6,599 bases of DNA from Clostridia bacterium (GTDB lineage: Bacteria; Bacillota; Clostridia; Oscillospirales; CAG-382). The position numbers and the translations under genes were made by a program. Positions 1 through 6,061 of this stretch are shown here, piece after piece (positions within the stretch are counted from its first letter, which is position 1; each line of letters starts with the position of its first letter). Under the pieces are notes generated by a model. That model searched no databases, had not been told where the DNA came from, and saw nothing but the letters and a program-made list of their open reading frames with translations. The DNA lies in assembly GCA_017938055.1 (NCBI GenBank), contig JAGBCG010000074.1:1-6599 (forward strand), read 5' to 3'.

Positions 1-1
1 T

Positions 2-727
2 ATTTATCAGCTTGGTGGAACAGGTCTTTTCCTTTCCTCCAAGGAAACACAGCTTGGCAGAGGTGAGCCTATCAAGGACACGGCACGTGTCCTCTCCCGC
101 TATCTTGACGGCATTATGATTCGCACATTCGGTCAGGAAATTGTCGAGGAGCTTGCAGAGTATGCGTCCATTCCCGTAATCAACGCTCTTACAGACTATG
201 CACATCCTTGTCAGATTCTTGCTGACCTACTCACAATCCGTGAACACAAGGGTGGCTTTGACGGCAAGAAGATGTGCTTTATAGGCGACGGTGCCAACAA
301 CATGGCAAACTCTCTTGTTGTAGGCTGTCTTATGGCAGGCATGGACGTTGCCATTGCAACACCAAAAGGCTACGAGCCTCACGAAACAGTCCTTGAATAT
401 GCAAAGGCTTACGGTAACAAGTTCACCCTTACAACAGACGTAAAGGAAGCTGCCCGTGACTGTGATGCTCTGTTTACAGATGTCTGGTCAAGCATGGGCA
501 TGGAAAGCGAAATCGAAAATAGAAAAACGCTCTTTAAAGACTATCAGATAAACGCTGATGTTATGGCTGTTGCCAACAAGGGTGCGATGGTTCAGCACTG
601 CTTGCCTGCTCACAGAGGCGAGGAAATTACGGATGATGTGTTTGAAGCTCATGCAGCTGAAATTTTTGACGAAGCTGAAAACAGACTTCACGCTCAGAAG
701 GCCGTTATGGCAACACTTATGGCATAA
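2..727 (+). CDS. argF: Ornithine carbamoyltransferase, 3' part (5' end outside window)
   Basis: This enzyme makes citrulline from ornithine and carbamoyl phosphate in cytoplasmic arginine biosynthesis. The frame is open from base 2, and 241 residues are visible of a family usually about 300-330 long. The first 80 or so residues, including the SxRTR carbamoyl-phosphate loop, lie outside the window. An ATG at 116 is internal, because the frame upstream of it already reads as OTCase (LGGTGLFLSSKETQLGRGE and a KDTARVLSR stretch). Visible family motifs, numbered from base 2, are HPCQ (68-71), the dinucleotide-fold-like FIGDGANNMANS segment, DVWSSMG (160-166), HCLPAHRGEE (199-208) and the terminal ENRLHAQKA. 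The short SMG-to-HCLPA region is typical of anabolic Firmicutes enzymes rather than the longer enterobacterial form; that subtype is inference. The gene ends in TAA and is followed by a hairpin terminator. It converges on the protease gene, so the two are not co-transcribed. Confidence 0.96.
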   Translation: MYQLGGTGLFLSSKETQLGRGEPIKDTARVLSRYLDGIMIRTFGQEIVEELAEYASIPVINALTDYAHPCQILADLLTIREHKGGFDGKKMCFIGDGANNMANSLVVGCLMAGMDVAIATPKGYEPHETVLEYAKAYGNKFTLTTDVKEAARDCDALFTDVWSSMGMESEIENRKTLFKDYQINADVMAVANKGAMVQHCLPAHRGEEITDDVFEAHAAEIFDEAENRLHAQKAVMATLMA

Positions 728-750
728 GATTTTTGGAAAATTACGCATAA

Positions 751-797
751 AAAACACCTCACCCTGAGTTCTTTCTCTTGGTGAGGTTTTATTTTGT
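751..797. terminator. Bidirectional intrinsic terminator between argF and the protease gene
   Basis: A 7-bp perfect GC-rich stem pairs 757-763 (CCTCACC) with 780-786 (GGTGAGG), extendable by A756-T787, across a 16-base loop. On the + strand it is followed by TTTTATTTTG. Read on the - strand, the same stem is followed by TGTTTTTTA, because AAAAAA precedes the left arm. It therefore fits a shared terminator for the converging argF (stop at 727) and protease (stop at 808) genes. Confidence 0.88.
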
Positions 798-807
798 ATT
801 TAGTTTT

Positions 808-3297
808 TTAATTACACTTCAAACCATAAATTTCTTCTATGCTAAACTCAGTACCTCCCAAAATTTCGATGTCTACAAGCATAACAACAACCTCAGATAA
901 AGAGCCTATCAAGTTCTTCATTGATGAATACAGTTCGCTTCCGCTTTTTATGATTTCACCATCCGCTATAAAGGTTTTAATATTGACGGCACTTGTGCTT
1001 CCTGTAACCGAAGAATGCAAGTCACTTCCTGCCTTTAAGGTACCTGCAACGCTTGCTTTATACTTTTCGGAAAAACTAAACCAGCACTTTACCTCATAAT
1101 TATCTTGCTTTTGAGGCAAATATACCCATAATTCACAATTTACCTCGTTTGAAATAGTCAGATGTATGTTATTTTCATTTTCGAAATAATTAATTCCAAA
1201 TTCAAAATAGTTTCCTTCATTGGCATATGTTGATTCAATACTATAACTACCATCTACGGAATTATATTTTCCATTTGTCTTGATATATTCCTTTAGCTTT
1301 TCATGTGAGCTCTCAGAATATTGTTTTTCAACAATCGTGGCAAATGGCTTGACTGCATCTGTTGAATAGTTTAGTGTCTGATATACGGGAACAGCAAAGT
1401 TTAATCCAAGTCCCTCTCCATAGCCCATTGTGTTTATACCAATAACCTCACCATATTTATTTATGAGTGGTCCACCACTATTTCCGTGGTTTATAGAAGC
1501 ATCTGTCTGGATATATGTATATCCGTTAAGCTCCCTTGAAGGATTTGAGATAATTCCCCTTGTTATGGTTTCCTCAAAGCCCTCAGGTGTTCCTATGGCG
1601 TAAACCGGTGCTCCGCCCACAATCGTGGACTTATCCCCTATTCTAAGGTAATCGTTACCGTTGCAATCGACCTTTATTACCGCCCAGTCATTTTCGGCAT
1701 CGTAATCATACACTCCACTTATATTATACTCACGGGATGAGCCTGCCATATGTGCCGTTGCATAATATCCGTCCTCTATTACATGATAGTTAGTTACAGC
1801 AACACCCATATCATTTATAAAAAAGCCACTTCCCTGTGAAAATGCCTCTTTATCCTTTGTGTACATAACAATCGTGAAAACAGCAGGATTACATTTTGCA
1901 TAAATCTGTTCCGCATCTAGAACTGTTGTATTATGCTTTTCTTCTGTAGAAAAAGGAGTGGTGCTCCATCCGACTTTCTTTTCGGCATCAACCTTTGACT
2001 TTGCAACATATTTTGTACGTCCATCAGGAGCATACATTTTAACAAAGGGCTCAAGTGACCAACCTACAGCAAGCTCTTCCTCAACAGCCCACACCTTAAC
2101 AGACTTCGTTCTTCCGTCAGGTGCGTACATTGTAACTAATTTTTCCAAAAGCTGACCTTTGATTCTATTTTCATGCAATGCCACTCTTGTAATAATTGCA
2201 GCACATTCACTTCTCTTTATGCTGTTATCGGGATAGAAGGTTCCGTAATCATCGCTTCCAAGTACAACTCCTGCCTCATAAAGTGTATGAAGCACATTAT
2301 AAAACGGGCTCTTTTTTGATACATCCGGTATTCCATTAACATCATTTATTTTTGTAAAATAGCTTAATGGCACTGTATTAAAAAACAGCTCTGCCATTTC
2401 ATACCTTTTGATTGGACGTGTAAAATTATCAAAGCTGTCTTCCTGCATAATCCCATTCTTTACAGCATAATTTACATACATCTGGTACCATTGTCCATCC
2501 TCAGTCACATTTATGGTTTTATTATAAAACGCTGCGTGAACACGGGCTGCCATAGTTATCCCCTGTGCAACCGACACTGTAGTATCAGGTGAAAAGATGC
2601 CGTCGCTTATACCAACCATAAAGCCTAATTCATACGCACCCTCCACATACGGTGCAAAACATGCACTATTAGCTACGTCGAGAAAATCAGCATCGTATTC
2701 CTTTACATTTGTAAAATTCGCTGCGTACCAGCCCTCATGGATGAAATTATCCCTTTCATTTTCCTCGACATACTTTGTTTTTCCGTCAGGGCCATACAGC
2801 TTTATAGGAGGGGTCAAAAACCAACCCACACTTTTTTCAGCCTCTACATCTGTCTTTGGAACCTCCTTGGTGATGCCATCAGCAGAGTACATTGTAACAA
2901 TAACGTCTGCCTTATTTTCAGTCCATCCCTTCTTGATGTACTTATCCTTTTCCAAAAGAGCAATTTCTTTCTCCACGCCTTTTGGAGAATACATTGTTAC
3001 CGTTCCGAAATACTCTATATCAAACGCCCAGCCATCAGCTAAATAGGTGTCAAGAAATTCAGGAAAGACTTGTATAGATTCGCCGTTGTTGTTATACAAT
3101 AAAACTTTTCCGTTACTATTTATATATACCTTTTCCCAGCCCTCATCACGATATTCCCGCAAGAAATTCTGGTGAATATATTTATATTCAAGATCTTTGT
3201 ATATAATAACCTGATTATCTCCAGCCGCAACAGCGTTTATTGATATACCAAAGCTCATTACCAACACTAACAAAAGAGCAATTATCCTGTTTTTCAT
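808..3297 (-). CDS. Secreted SLH-domain, GW-repeat trypsin-like (S1C/HtrA-type) serine protease
   Basis: This is an 829-residue exported protein. Residues 1-25 form a signal peptide: positively charged MKNR, a hydrophobic core, and an AVAA cleavage site near residue 24-25. Five repeats ending in GW follow (about 30-190), then three SLH-like units (about 203-257, 270-310 and 318-373) ending in forms such as FSPDTTVSVAQG and FYPDNSIKRSEC. Two more GW repeats cover 386-444. The chymotrypsin-fold protease occupies about 462-645, with all three catalytic residues present: His505 in TNYHVI, Asp537 in ENDWAV and Ser607 in GNSGGP. No PDZ domain is apparent, unlike classical HtrA/DegP. Residues 646-829 are unassigned. 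SLH units usually bind cell-wall polymers, so the protease is inferred to be tethered outside the membrane; its substrate is unknown. The ATG start has AAGGGG seven bases upstream. The gene lies 22 bases after the RNHCP gene, probably as the last gene of the same operon. Confidence 0.9.
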   Translation of the reverse strand: MKNRIIALLLVLVMSFGISINAVAAGDNQVIIYKDLEYKYIHQNFLREYRDEGWEKVYINSNGKVLLYNNNGESIQVFPEFLDTYLADGWAFDIEYFGTVTMYSPKGVEKEIALLEKDKYIKKGWTENKADVIVTMYSADGITKEVPKTDVEAEKSVGWFLTPPIKLYGPDGKTKYVEENERDNFIHEGWYAANFTNVKEYDADFLDVANSACFAPYVEGAYELGFMVGISDGIFSPDTTVSVAQGITMAARVHAAFYNKTINVTEDGQWYQMYVNYAVKNGIMQEDSFDNFTRPIKRYEMAELFFNTVPLSYFTKINDVNGIPDVSKKSPFYNVLHTLYEAGVVLGSDDYGTFYPDNSIKRSECAAIITRVALHENRIKGQLLEKLVTMYAPDGRTKSVKVWAVEEELAVGWSLEPFVKMYAPDGRTKYVAKSKVDAEKKVGWSTTPFSTEEKHNTTVLDAEQIYAKCNPAVFTIVMYTKDKEAFSQGSGFFINDMGVAVTNYHVIEDGYYATAHMAGSSREYNISGVYDYDAENDWAVIKVDCNGNDYLRIGDKSTIVGGAPVYAIGTPEGFEETITRGIISNPSRELNGYTYIQTDASINHGNSGGPLINKYGEVIGINTMGYGEGLGLNFAVPVYQTLNYSTDAVKPFATIVEKQYSESSHEKLKEYIKTNGKYNSVDGSYSIESTYANEGNYFEFGINYFENENNIHLTISNEVNCELWVYLPQKQDNYEVKCWFSFSEKYKASVAGTLKAGSDLHSSVTGSTSAVNIKTFIADGEIIKSGSELYSSMKNLIGSLSEVVVMLVDIEILGGTEFSIEEIYGLKCN
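1966..2142 (-). repeat. Two GW-ended protein repeats between the SLH units and the protease domain
   Basis: Residues 386-444 of the protease hold two 31-residue repeats of the form VTMYAPDGRTK-x-V ... VGW. They end at Trp413 and Trp444. The nine-residue core MYAPDGRTK is identical in both copies, yet six of its nine codons differ synonymously (2104-2130 against 2011-2037). The protein sequence has therefore been held constant while the DNA diverged. Confidence 0.8.
2179..2691 (-). other. Region encoding three SLH (S-layer homology) units
   Basis: Residues 203-373 of the protease contain three SLH-like units. The first reads from FLDVANSACFAPYVEGAYELG to SPDTTVSVAQG. The second is centred on YVNYAVKNGIM and RPIKRYEMAEL. 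The third runs from IPDVSKKSPFYNVLHTLYEAG to YPDNSIKRSECAAI. The spaced Asp, Tyr/Leu, GxxxG-like and PD...xRxE positions are those of the family. In known proteins SLH units bind pyruvylated secondary cell-wall polymers; that this one does so is inference. Confidence 0.82.
2728..3210 (-). repeat. Five N-terminal GW-ended protein repeats
   Basis: Residues 30-190 of the protease contain five degenerate repeats ending at Trp54, Trp90, Trp125, Trp159 and Trp190, spaced 31-36 residues apart. The common pattern is (V/K)xx(M/L)Y(S/G)xxGxxKxV, then a charged helix-like stretch, then GW. The first copy is the most diverged (VLLYNNNGESIQV follows its GW). They match the two repeats further downstream in the same protein. 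They differ from the Pfam WG beta repeat in order and context, so I leave the family unnamed. Confidence 0.75.
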
Positions 3298-3319
3298 AAC
3301 AAGTCCCCTTTACTTTCAA

Positions 3320-3667
3320 CTAATACAGCTTGGTAAGCTTTATAAGCAAATCTTCATTATCATACTGTTCATCGGGTAAAACATCCTTTGCACACTTCTT
3401 AAGTGCCGCCTTATTATTGCCCTCTTGTCCGCATTTATCACACTTATAGTGTATCACATAACCTTTTTTTGCATCAGGAAAAACTCTTATGGGACGTAAC
3501 ACACCCGCACATTCATTTGCTCTGTCACCAGGAAGTACGTCAACATGCAATGAACACAAACACTTCGGGCAGTGGTTACGGCTCGTTCTTATCAACGGCT
3601 CAACCTCAAAACCGCAGTTTACACAGGTAAATCCGCTGTCGTTTTTTGAAAATCGTTTCGTTTCCAT
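3320..3667 (-). CDS. RNHCP-domain zinc-ribbon protein of unknown function
   Basis: A small 115-residue protein whose centre carries the diagnostic Arg-Asn-His-Cys-Pro motif (residues 30-34) of the RNHCP family, a conserved bacterial domain with no established function that I know of. Three CxxC pairs are visible: Cys15/Cys18, Cys33/Cys36 and Cys76/Cys79, the last in CDKCGQEG. Additional Cys53 and Cys92 suggest one or two bound zinc ions. There is no signal peptide or membrane segment, so it should be cytoplasmic. The ATG start is the only Met in the protein. It follows GGAGG (3672-3676) with a short four-base spacing. The gene sits 30 bases after the DnaC-like ATPase gene and 22 bases before the protease gene, without a terminator, so co-transcription is likely. 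The zinc binding is inferred from cysteine spacing. Confidence 0.88.
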   Translation of the reverse strand: METKRFSKNDSGFTCVNCGFEVEPLIRTSRNHCPKCLCSLHVDVLPGDRANECAGVLRPIRVFPDAKKGYVIHYKCDKCGQEGNNKAALKKCAKDVLPDEQYDNEDLLIKLTKLY

Positions 3668-3697
3668 ATTCCCTCCGTGGTTAATTCATAGACATGT

Positions 3698-4699
3698 TTA
3701 CTTTTTGTTTTGTTTAGTTTTCTTAATCCTTATATCCTTACCCACAAATTTAAAAAATTTGAACGAACCGATAAGTCTTGATGTGATTCTTTCATCATAT
3801 ATCTTTAAAAGAAGTGCTGTTTCATCAAGATTTGTGCTGATAATCATGCATTTACCGCTATTTATCCTTGTGTTAAGCAAATTATACAGCACGGATTGTG
3901 TGAAAGAGTTGCGAAGCTCTGTACCAAGATCATCTATTATGAGCAGGTCACATTCAAAATACCTGTCAACATCAAATGCCGCACTCTCGTTTTTATCAAA
4001 ACGCTGTTGCTCAAAAGCACGCATTACATTTTGTGCACTATCATATACTACATCAAAGCCTTTATCAATAACACCTTTCGCTATAGCAGTTGTAATGTGA
4101 GTTTTTCCAAGTCCCGTGGTTCCTGTGAACAAAAGATTTGCTTCTTTTCCGCTTTTTCCAAAGTCTGAAACATACTGCTTTGATTTTTCAAGTATGTTTT
4201 GCATGATATCACGATCACTCACCATTCCCTCTTGCTTCTCGTCGGAATAATATTCAAGATTGAAGTTTTTAAAGGTCTGTGTGTTAAGCACTTTTCCAAG
4301 TCCTGAGCTATTGTAAGCTTCTTTTACAAGAGCTTTTTTCATGCACTGACACATGTTTACTCCAACATAGCCTGTGTCACCACACTTTTCACACTCGTAT
4401 TTTATATCAGTATAATCCTCTGGAAAGCCTGCTTGCTTTAAAAGTTGACGCTTTGTAGCCTGTAAATCCTGATTTTCCTTTTTAACAGCAGCTATCCTTT
4501 CCTCAAGTCCTTTAGGATTTCCAAAAGATGCATTAAGAACAGAAAGACCGGTAAGAGAAAGTGCTCGATTTATTTCCATAAGTACAGGACATTTTGCATA
4601 AGCCTCTGTACAATGTGTTTCCGCTAAAGTTACCGCCCTTTGTCTTTTATTTTCAAACTCCTGTCTTACTTTTTTTACCACCTCAGACGAGTATCCCAC
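3698..4699 (-). CDS. DnaC/DnaI-like AAA+ ATPase (replicative helicase loader family)
   Basis: A cytoplasmic ATPase of the DnaC/DnaI/IstB-like family, which load DnaB-type helicase or assist transposases. Residue numbers here count from a longer reading that starts at GTG 4717; subtract six for the 333-residue protein. A helical N-terminal region is followed by a four-Cys zinc knuckle (Cys109, Cys112, Cys123, Cys125). Next come Walker A GTTGLGKT (199-206), Walker B LLIIDDLG (258-265), sensor-1 STN (294-296) and an arginine-bearing DERITSRL segment (308-315). I prefer the GTG at 4697-4699: the Shine-Dalgarno GAGGTG (4706-4711) lies eight bases ahead of it, and the likely promoter would leave the longer start almost leaderless. 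No transposase gene is adjacent, which favours DnaC/DnaI over IstB. It is also not next to a DnaD-type gene, so a direct helicase-loading role is inference. Confidence 0.88.
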   Translation of the reverse strand: MGYSSEVVKKVRQEFENKRQRAVTLAETHCTEAYAKCPVLMEINRALSLTGLSVLNASFGNPKGLEERIAAVKKENQDLQATKRQLLKQAGFPEDYTDIKYECEKCGDTGYVGVNMCQCMKKALVKEAYNSSGLGKVLNTQTFKNFNLEYYSDEKQEGMVSDRDIMQNILEKSKQYVSDFGKSGKEANLLFTGTTGLGKTHITTAIAKGVIDKGFDVVYDSAQNVMRAFEQQRFDKNESAAFDVDRYFECDLLIIDDLGTELRNSFTQSVLYNLLNTRINSGKCMIISTNLDETALLLKIYDERITSRLIGSFKFFKFVGKDIRIKKTKQNKK

Positions 4700-4705
4700 C
4701 AAAAT

Positions 4706-4711
4706 CACCTC
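4706..4711 (-). promoter_or_regulatory. Ribosome binding site that decides the start of the DnaC-like gene
   Basis: The - strand reads AAAGAGGTGATTTTGGTG, a near match to the anti-Shine-Dalgarno complement AAGGAGGTGAT. The site lies inside the longer ORF that begins at GTG 4717, which has no comparable site of its own. It points to GTG 4697-4699. A TTG at 4700-4702 is possible but sits closer than usual. Confidence 0.8.
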
Positions 4712-4728
4712 TTTCACCTATTGTCATC

Positions 4729-4757
4729 ATTTTACCACAAATCATTAACAAAGTCAA
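4729..4757 (-). promoter_or_regulatory. Sigma-70/SigA-type promoter for the DnaC-like/RNHCP/protease operon
   Basis: On the - strand, TTGACT (4752-4757) and TAAAAT (4729-4734) are separated by exactly 17 bases. Each hexamer has one mismatch to the consensus. Transcription would begin near 4720-4723, giving a leader of about 20 bases before GTG 4699. Confidence 0.8.
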
Positions 4758-4787
4758 CAATTACCTGTCATTTTTAATATAAGCCTG

Positions 4788-4816
4788 TTGCATTTTCATT
4801 CTATTTATGATAGAAT
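4788..4816 (+). promoter_or_regulatory. Sigma-70/SigA-type promoter for mnmA
   Basis: TTGCAT (4788-4793) and TAGAAT (4811-4816) are 17 bases apart. The -10 box is preceded by TG plus one base (4808-4810), an extended -10 element. Initiation would fall near 4823, roughly 27 bases before the preferred GTG start. The promoter points away from the operon promoter on the other strand; the two -35 boxes are 30 bases apart. Confidence 0.75.
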
Positions 4817-4838
4817 ATCAAAAGAGTACAAAATCGGC

Positions 4839-4844
4839 AGGTGA
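4839..4844 (+). promoter_or_regulatory. Ribosome binding site that decides the mnmA start
   Basis: AGGTGA at 4839-4844 is followed by five bases and then GTG at 4850. The earlier in-frame GTG at 4841 is part of this site and has no good Shine-Dalgarno of its own, so 4850 is the more likely start. Confidence 0.75.
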
Positions 4845-4849
4845 AAACA

Positions 4850-5929
4850 GTGAACAACAAGGTATATGTTGCTATGTCCGGCGGCGTTGACTCATCGGTT
4901 GCGGCTTTTTTGCTAAAGCAGAACGGCTATGATTGCAAAGGAGTCACTTTACGTCTTTATGACGGTAATGATGTAGCGGTGTTTGAAAGCAGAAACTGTG
5001 GCAGTGACGAGGACATAAATGATGCAAAAAGTGTATGCAGTGCATTAAATATGCCACACGCTGTTATAAATATGGAAAACGAGTTCAAGTCATGCGTTAT
5101 GCAGAACTTCGCCGATGTGTACTATTCAGGCGGCGTGCCTAATCCGTGTATTGTTTGCAACAGGCACATAAAGTTCAAGGGTGTGTTAGACAAGGCTATC
5201 CTTGATGGATATGACTTTATGGCAACAGGACACTATTGCAGCAAAATAAAAGACAGCTCAGGCAGATTTTTACTCAAAAAAGCCATTGATTCTTCAAAGG
5301 ATCAGACATATATGCTATACTCTTTGAGTCAGGACATACTCTCACGGGTACTTTTTCCCTTAGGCCATTTATCAAAGGCTGATGTCAGGTTACTTGCCGA
5401 AAACAACAATCTTATTAACGCCCGCAAAAAAGACAGTCAGGACATATGCTTTATAAAGGACAACGACTATCGTGCTTTTTTAAAAAGGTTTACCGGAAAG
5501 CAGTCTGTTCCAGGTGATTTTCTACTTCCCGACGGTACTGCTATCGGTACTCATACAGGAATCGAGGGGTATACCATAGGGCAACGCAAGGGTCTTGGCA
5601 TAGCATATGACCACCCACTTTACGTAATAGACAAGAATCCTCAAGACAACACAGTGACAGTTGGAAAACAAGAGCTTCTTTATACGTCAAAGGTGACTGT
5701 AACCGATGTTAACTTTCTTGCTTTTGAAAGGCTTTCTTCATCTATTAAAGCCACATCAAAGCTTCGTTACAGTCAAAAGGAAAGCGAATGTATTATTCAT
5801 CCATTATCGGAAAACAGCGTGCTTTTAGAATTTTCACAACCTCAAAGAGCCGTAACTCCCGGTCAAAGTGCTGTTTTCTACGACGATGAATACTGCATTG
5901 GCGGAGGTATTATAGCTTTTTCAAATTAA
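4850..5929 (+). CDS. mnmA: tRNA-specific 2-thiouridylase MnmA
   Basis: MnmA activates U34 of Lys, Glu and Gln tRNAs with ATP and inserts sulfur, giving 2-thiouridine at the wobble position. From the preferred GTG the protein has 359 residues, normal for the family. The PP-loop ATP site SGGVDSS is at 10-16. The catalytic cysteines are Cys100 in NPCIVCNRHIKF and Cys200 in KDSQDICFI, with DQTYML between them. GYTIGQRKGLGIA and a beta-barrel C-terminal part follow. ATGHYC (125-130) fits the usual ATGHYA/ATGHY region. The N-terminal insert with FESRNCGSDEDINDAKSVC resembles the clostridial form. A GTG at 4841 would add three residues but overlaps the ribosome binding site. No cysteine desulfurase gene is adjacent, so the sulfur donor is encoded elsewhere. 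The gene has its own promoter and a terminator, so it appears monocistronic. Confidence 0.97.
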   Translation: MNNKVYVAMSGGVDSSVAAFLLKQNGYDCKGVTLRLYDGNDVAVFESRNCGSDEDINDAKSVCSALNMPHAVINMENEFKSCVMQNFADVYYSGGVPNPCIVCNRHIKFKGVLDKAILDGYDFMATGHYCSKIKDSSGRFLLKKAIDSSKDQTYMLYSLSQDILSRVLFPLGHLSKADVRLLAENNNLINARKKDSQDICFIKDNDYRAFLKRFTGKQSVPGDFLLPDGTAIGTHTGIEGYTIGQRKGLGIAYDHPLYVIDKNPQDNTVTVGKQELLYTSKVTVTDVNFLAFERLSSSIKATSKLRYSQKESECIIHPLSENSVLLEFSQPQRAVTPGQSAVFYDDEYCIGGGIIAFSN

Positions 5930-5936
5930 TATTTTT

Positions 5937-5973
5937 ACACTGCTTTACTCTTATATGTATAGCAGTGTTTTTT
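5937..5973 (+). terminator. Intrinsic terminator of mnmA
   Basis: An 8-bp perfect stem pairs ACACTGCT (5937-5944) with AGCAGTGT (5961-5968) across a 16-base loop, with a run of six T at 5968-5973. It begins seven bases after the mnmA stop. The - strand reading has no T-run after the stem, so it acts on mnmA only. Confidence 0.85.
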
Positions 5974-6002
5974 ATTACATGAAATTATACGTACATAAAG
6001 CA

Positions 6003-6030
6003 GAACAAGTCCATTTTCATGGACTTGTTC
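6003..6030. terminator. Perfect 12-bp hairpin downstream of mnmA and of the phosphoglycerate mutase-like gene
   Basis: GAACAAGTCCAT (6003-6014) pairs without mismatch to ATGGACTTGTTC (6019-6030) across a four-base loop. In the - strand RNA the loop is GAAA, a stable GNRA tetraloop. It lies 31 bases past the stop of the - strand gene, a fitting place for its terminator, but the following - strand bases (TGCTTTATG) are only weakly T-rich. On the + strand a T5 run (6042-6046) is 11 bases away. It may be a weak terminator or a 3'-end stabilising stem. Confidence 0.6.
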
Positions 6031-6061
6031 GTATTATCATATTTTTACTAATCTCATCAAA

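Noticed and set aside
116..118. ATG as the start of a short OTCase
   Set aside because: The frame upstream to base 2 encodes conserved OTCase sequence, so the gene begins outside the window.
488..757. 89-residue open frame on the - strand over the end of argF
   Set aside because: It overlaps the conserved DVWSSMG and HCLPA coding region of argF and crosses into the terminator; its translation resembles no known protein.
2597..3046. 149-residue open frame on the + strand with a faintly repetitive translation
   Set aside because: The repetition is the antisense image of the GW repeats of the protease. It has no family motif of its own.
1966..3210. Possible CRISPR or tandem DNA repeat array
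   Set aside because: The periodicity is at the protein level only. Copies differ in length and in most synonymous positions, and there are no spacers between exact repeats.
3489..4100. 203-residue open frame on the + strand
   Set aside because: It lies antisense to the RNHCP and DnaC-like genes, both of which have clear family motifs. Its translation shows no recognisable domain and no good ribosome binding site.
3698..4699. IstB transposition helper of an insertion sequence
   Set aside because: No transposase gene or terminal inverted repeats were seen nearby, and the zinc knuckle with a long N-terminal region fits the DnaC/DnaI-type proteins better.
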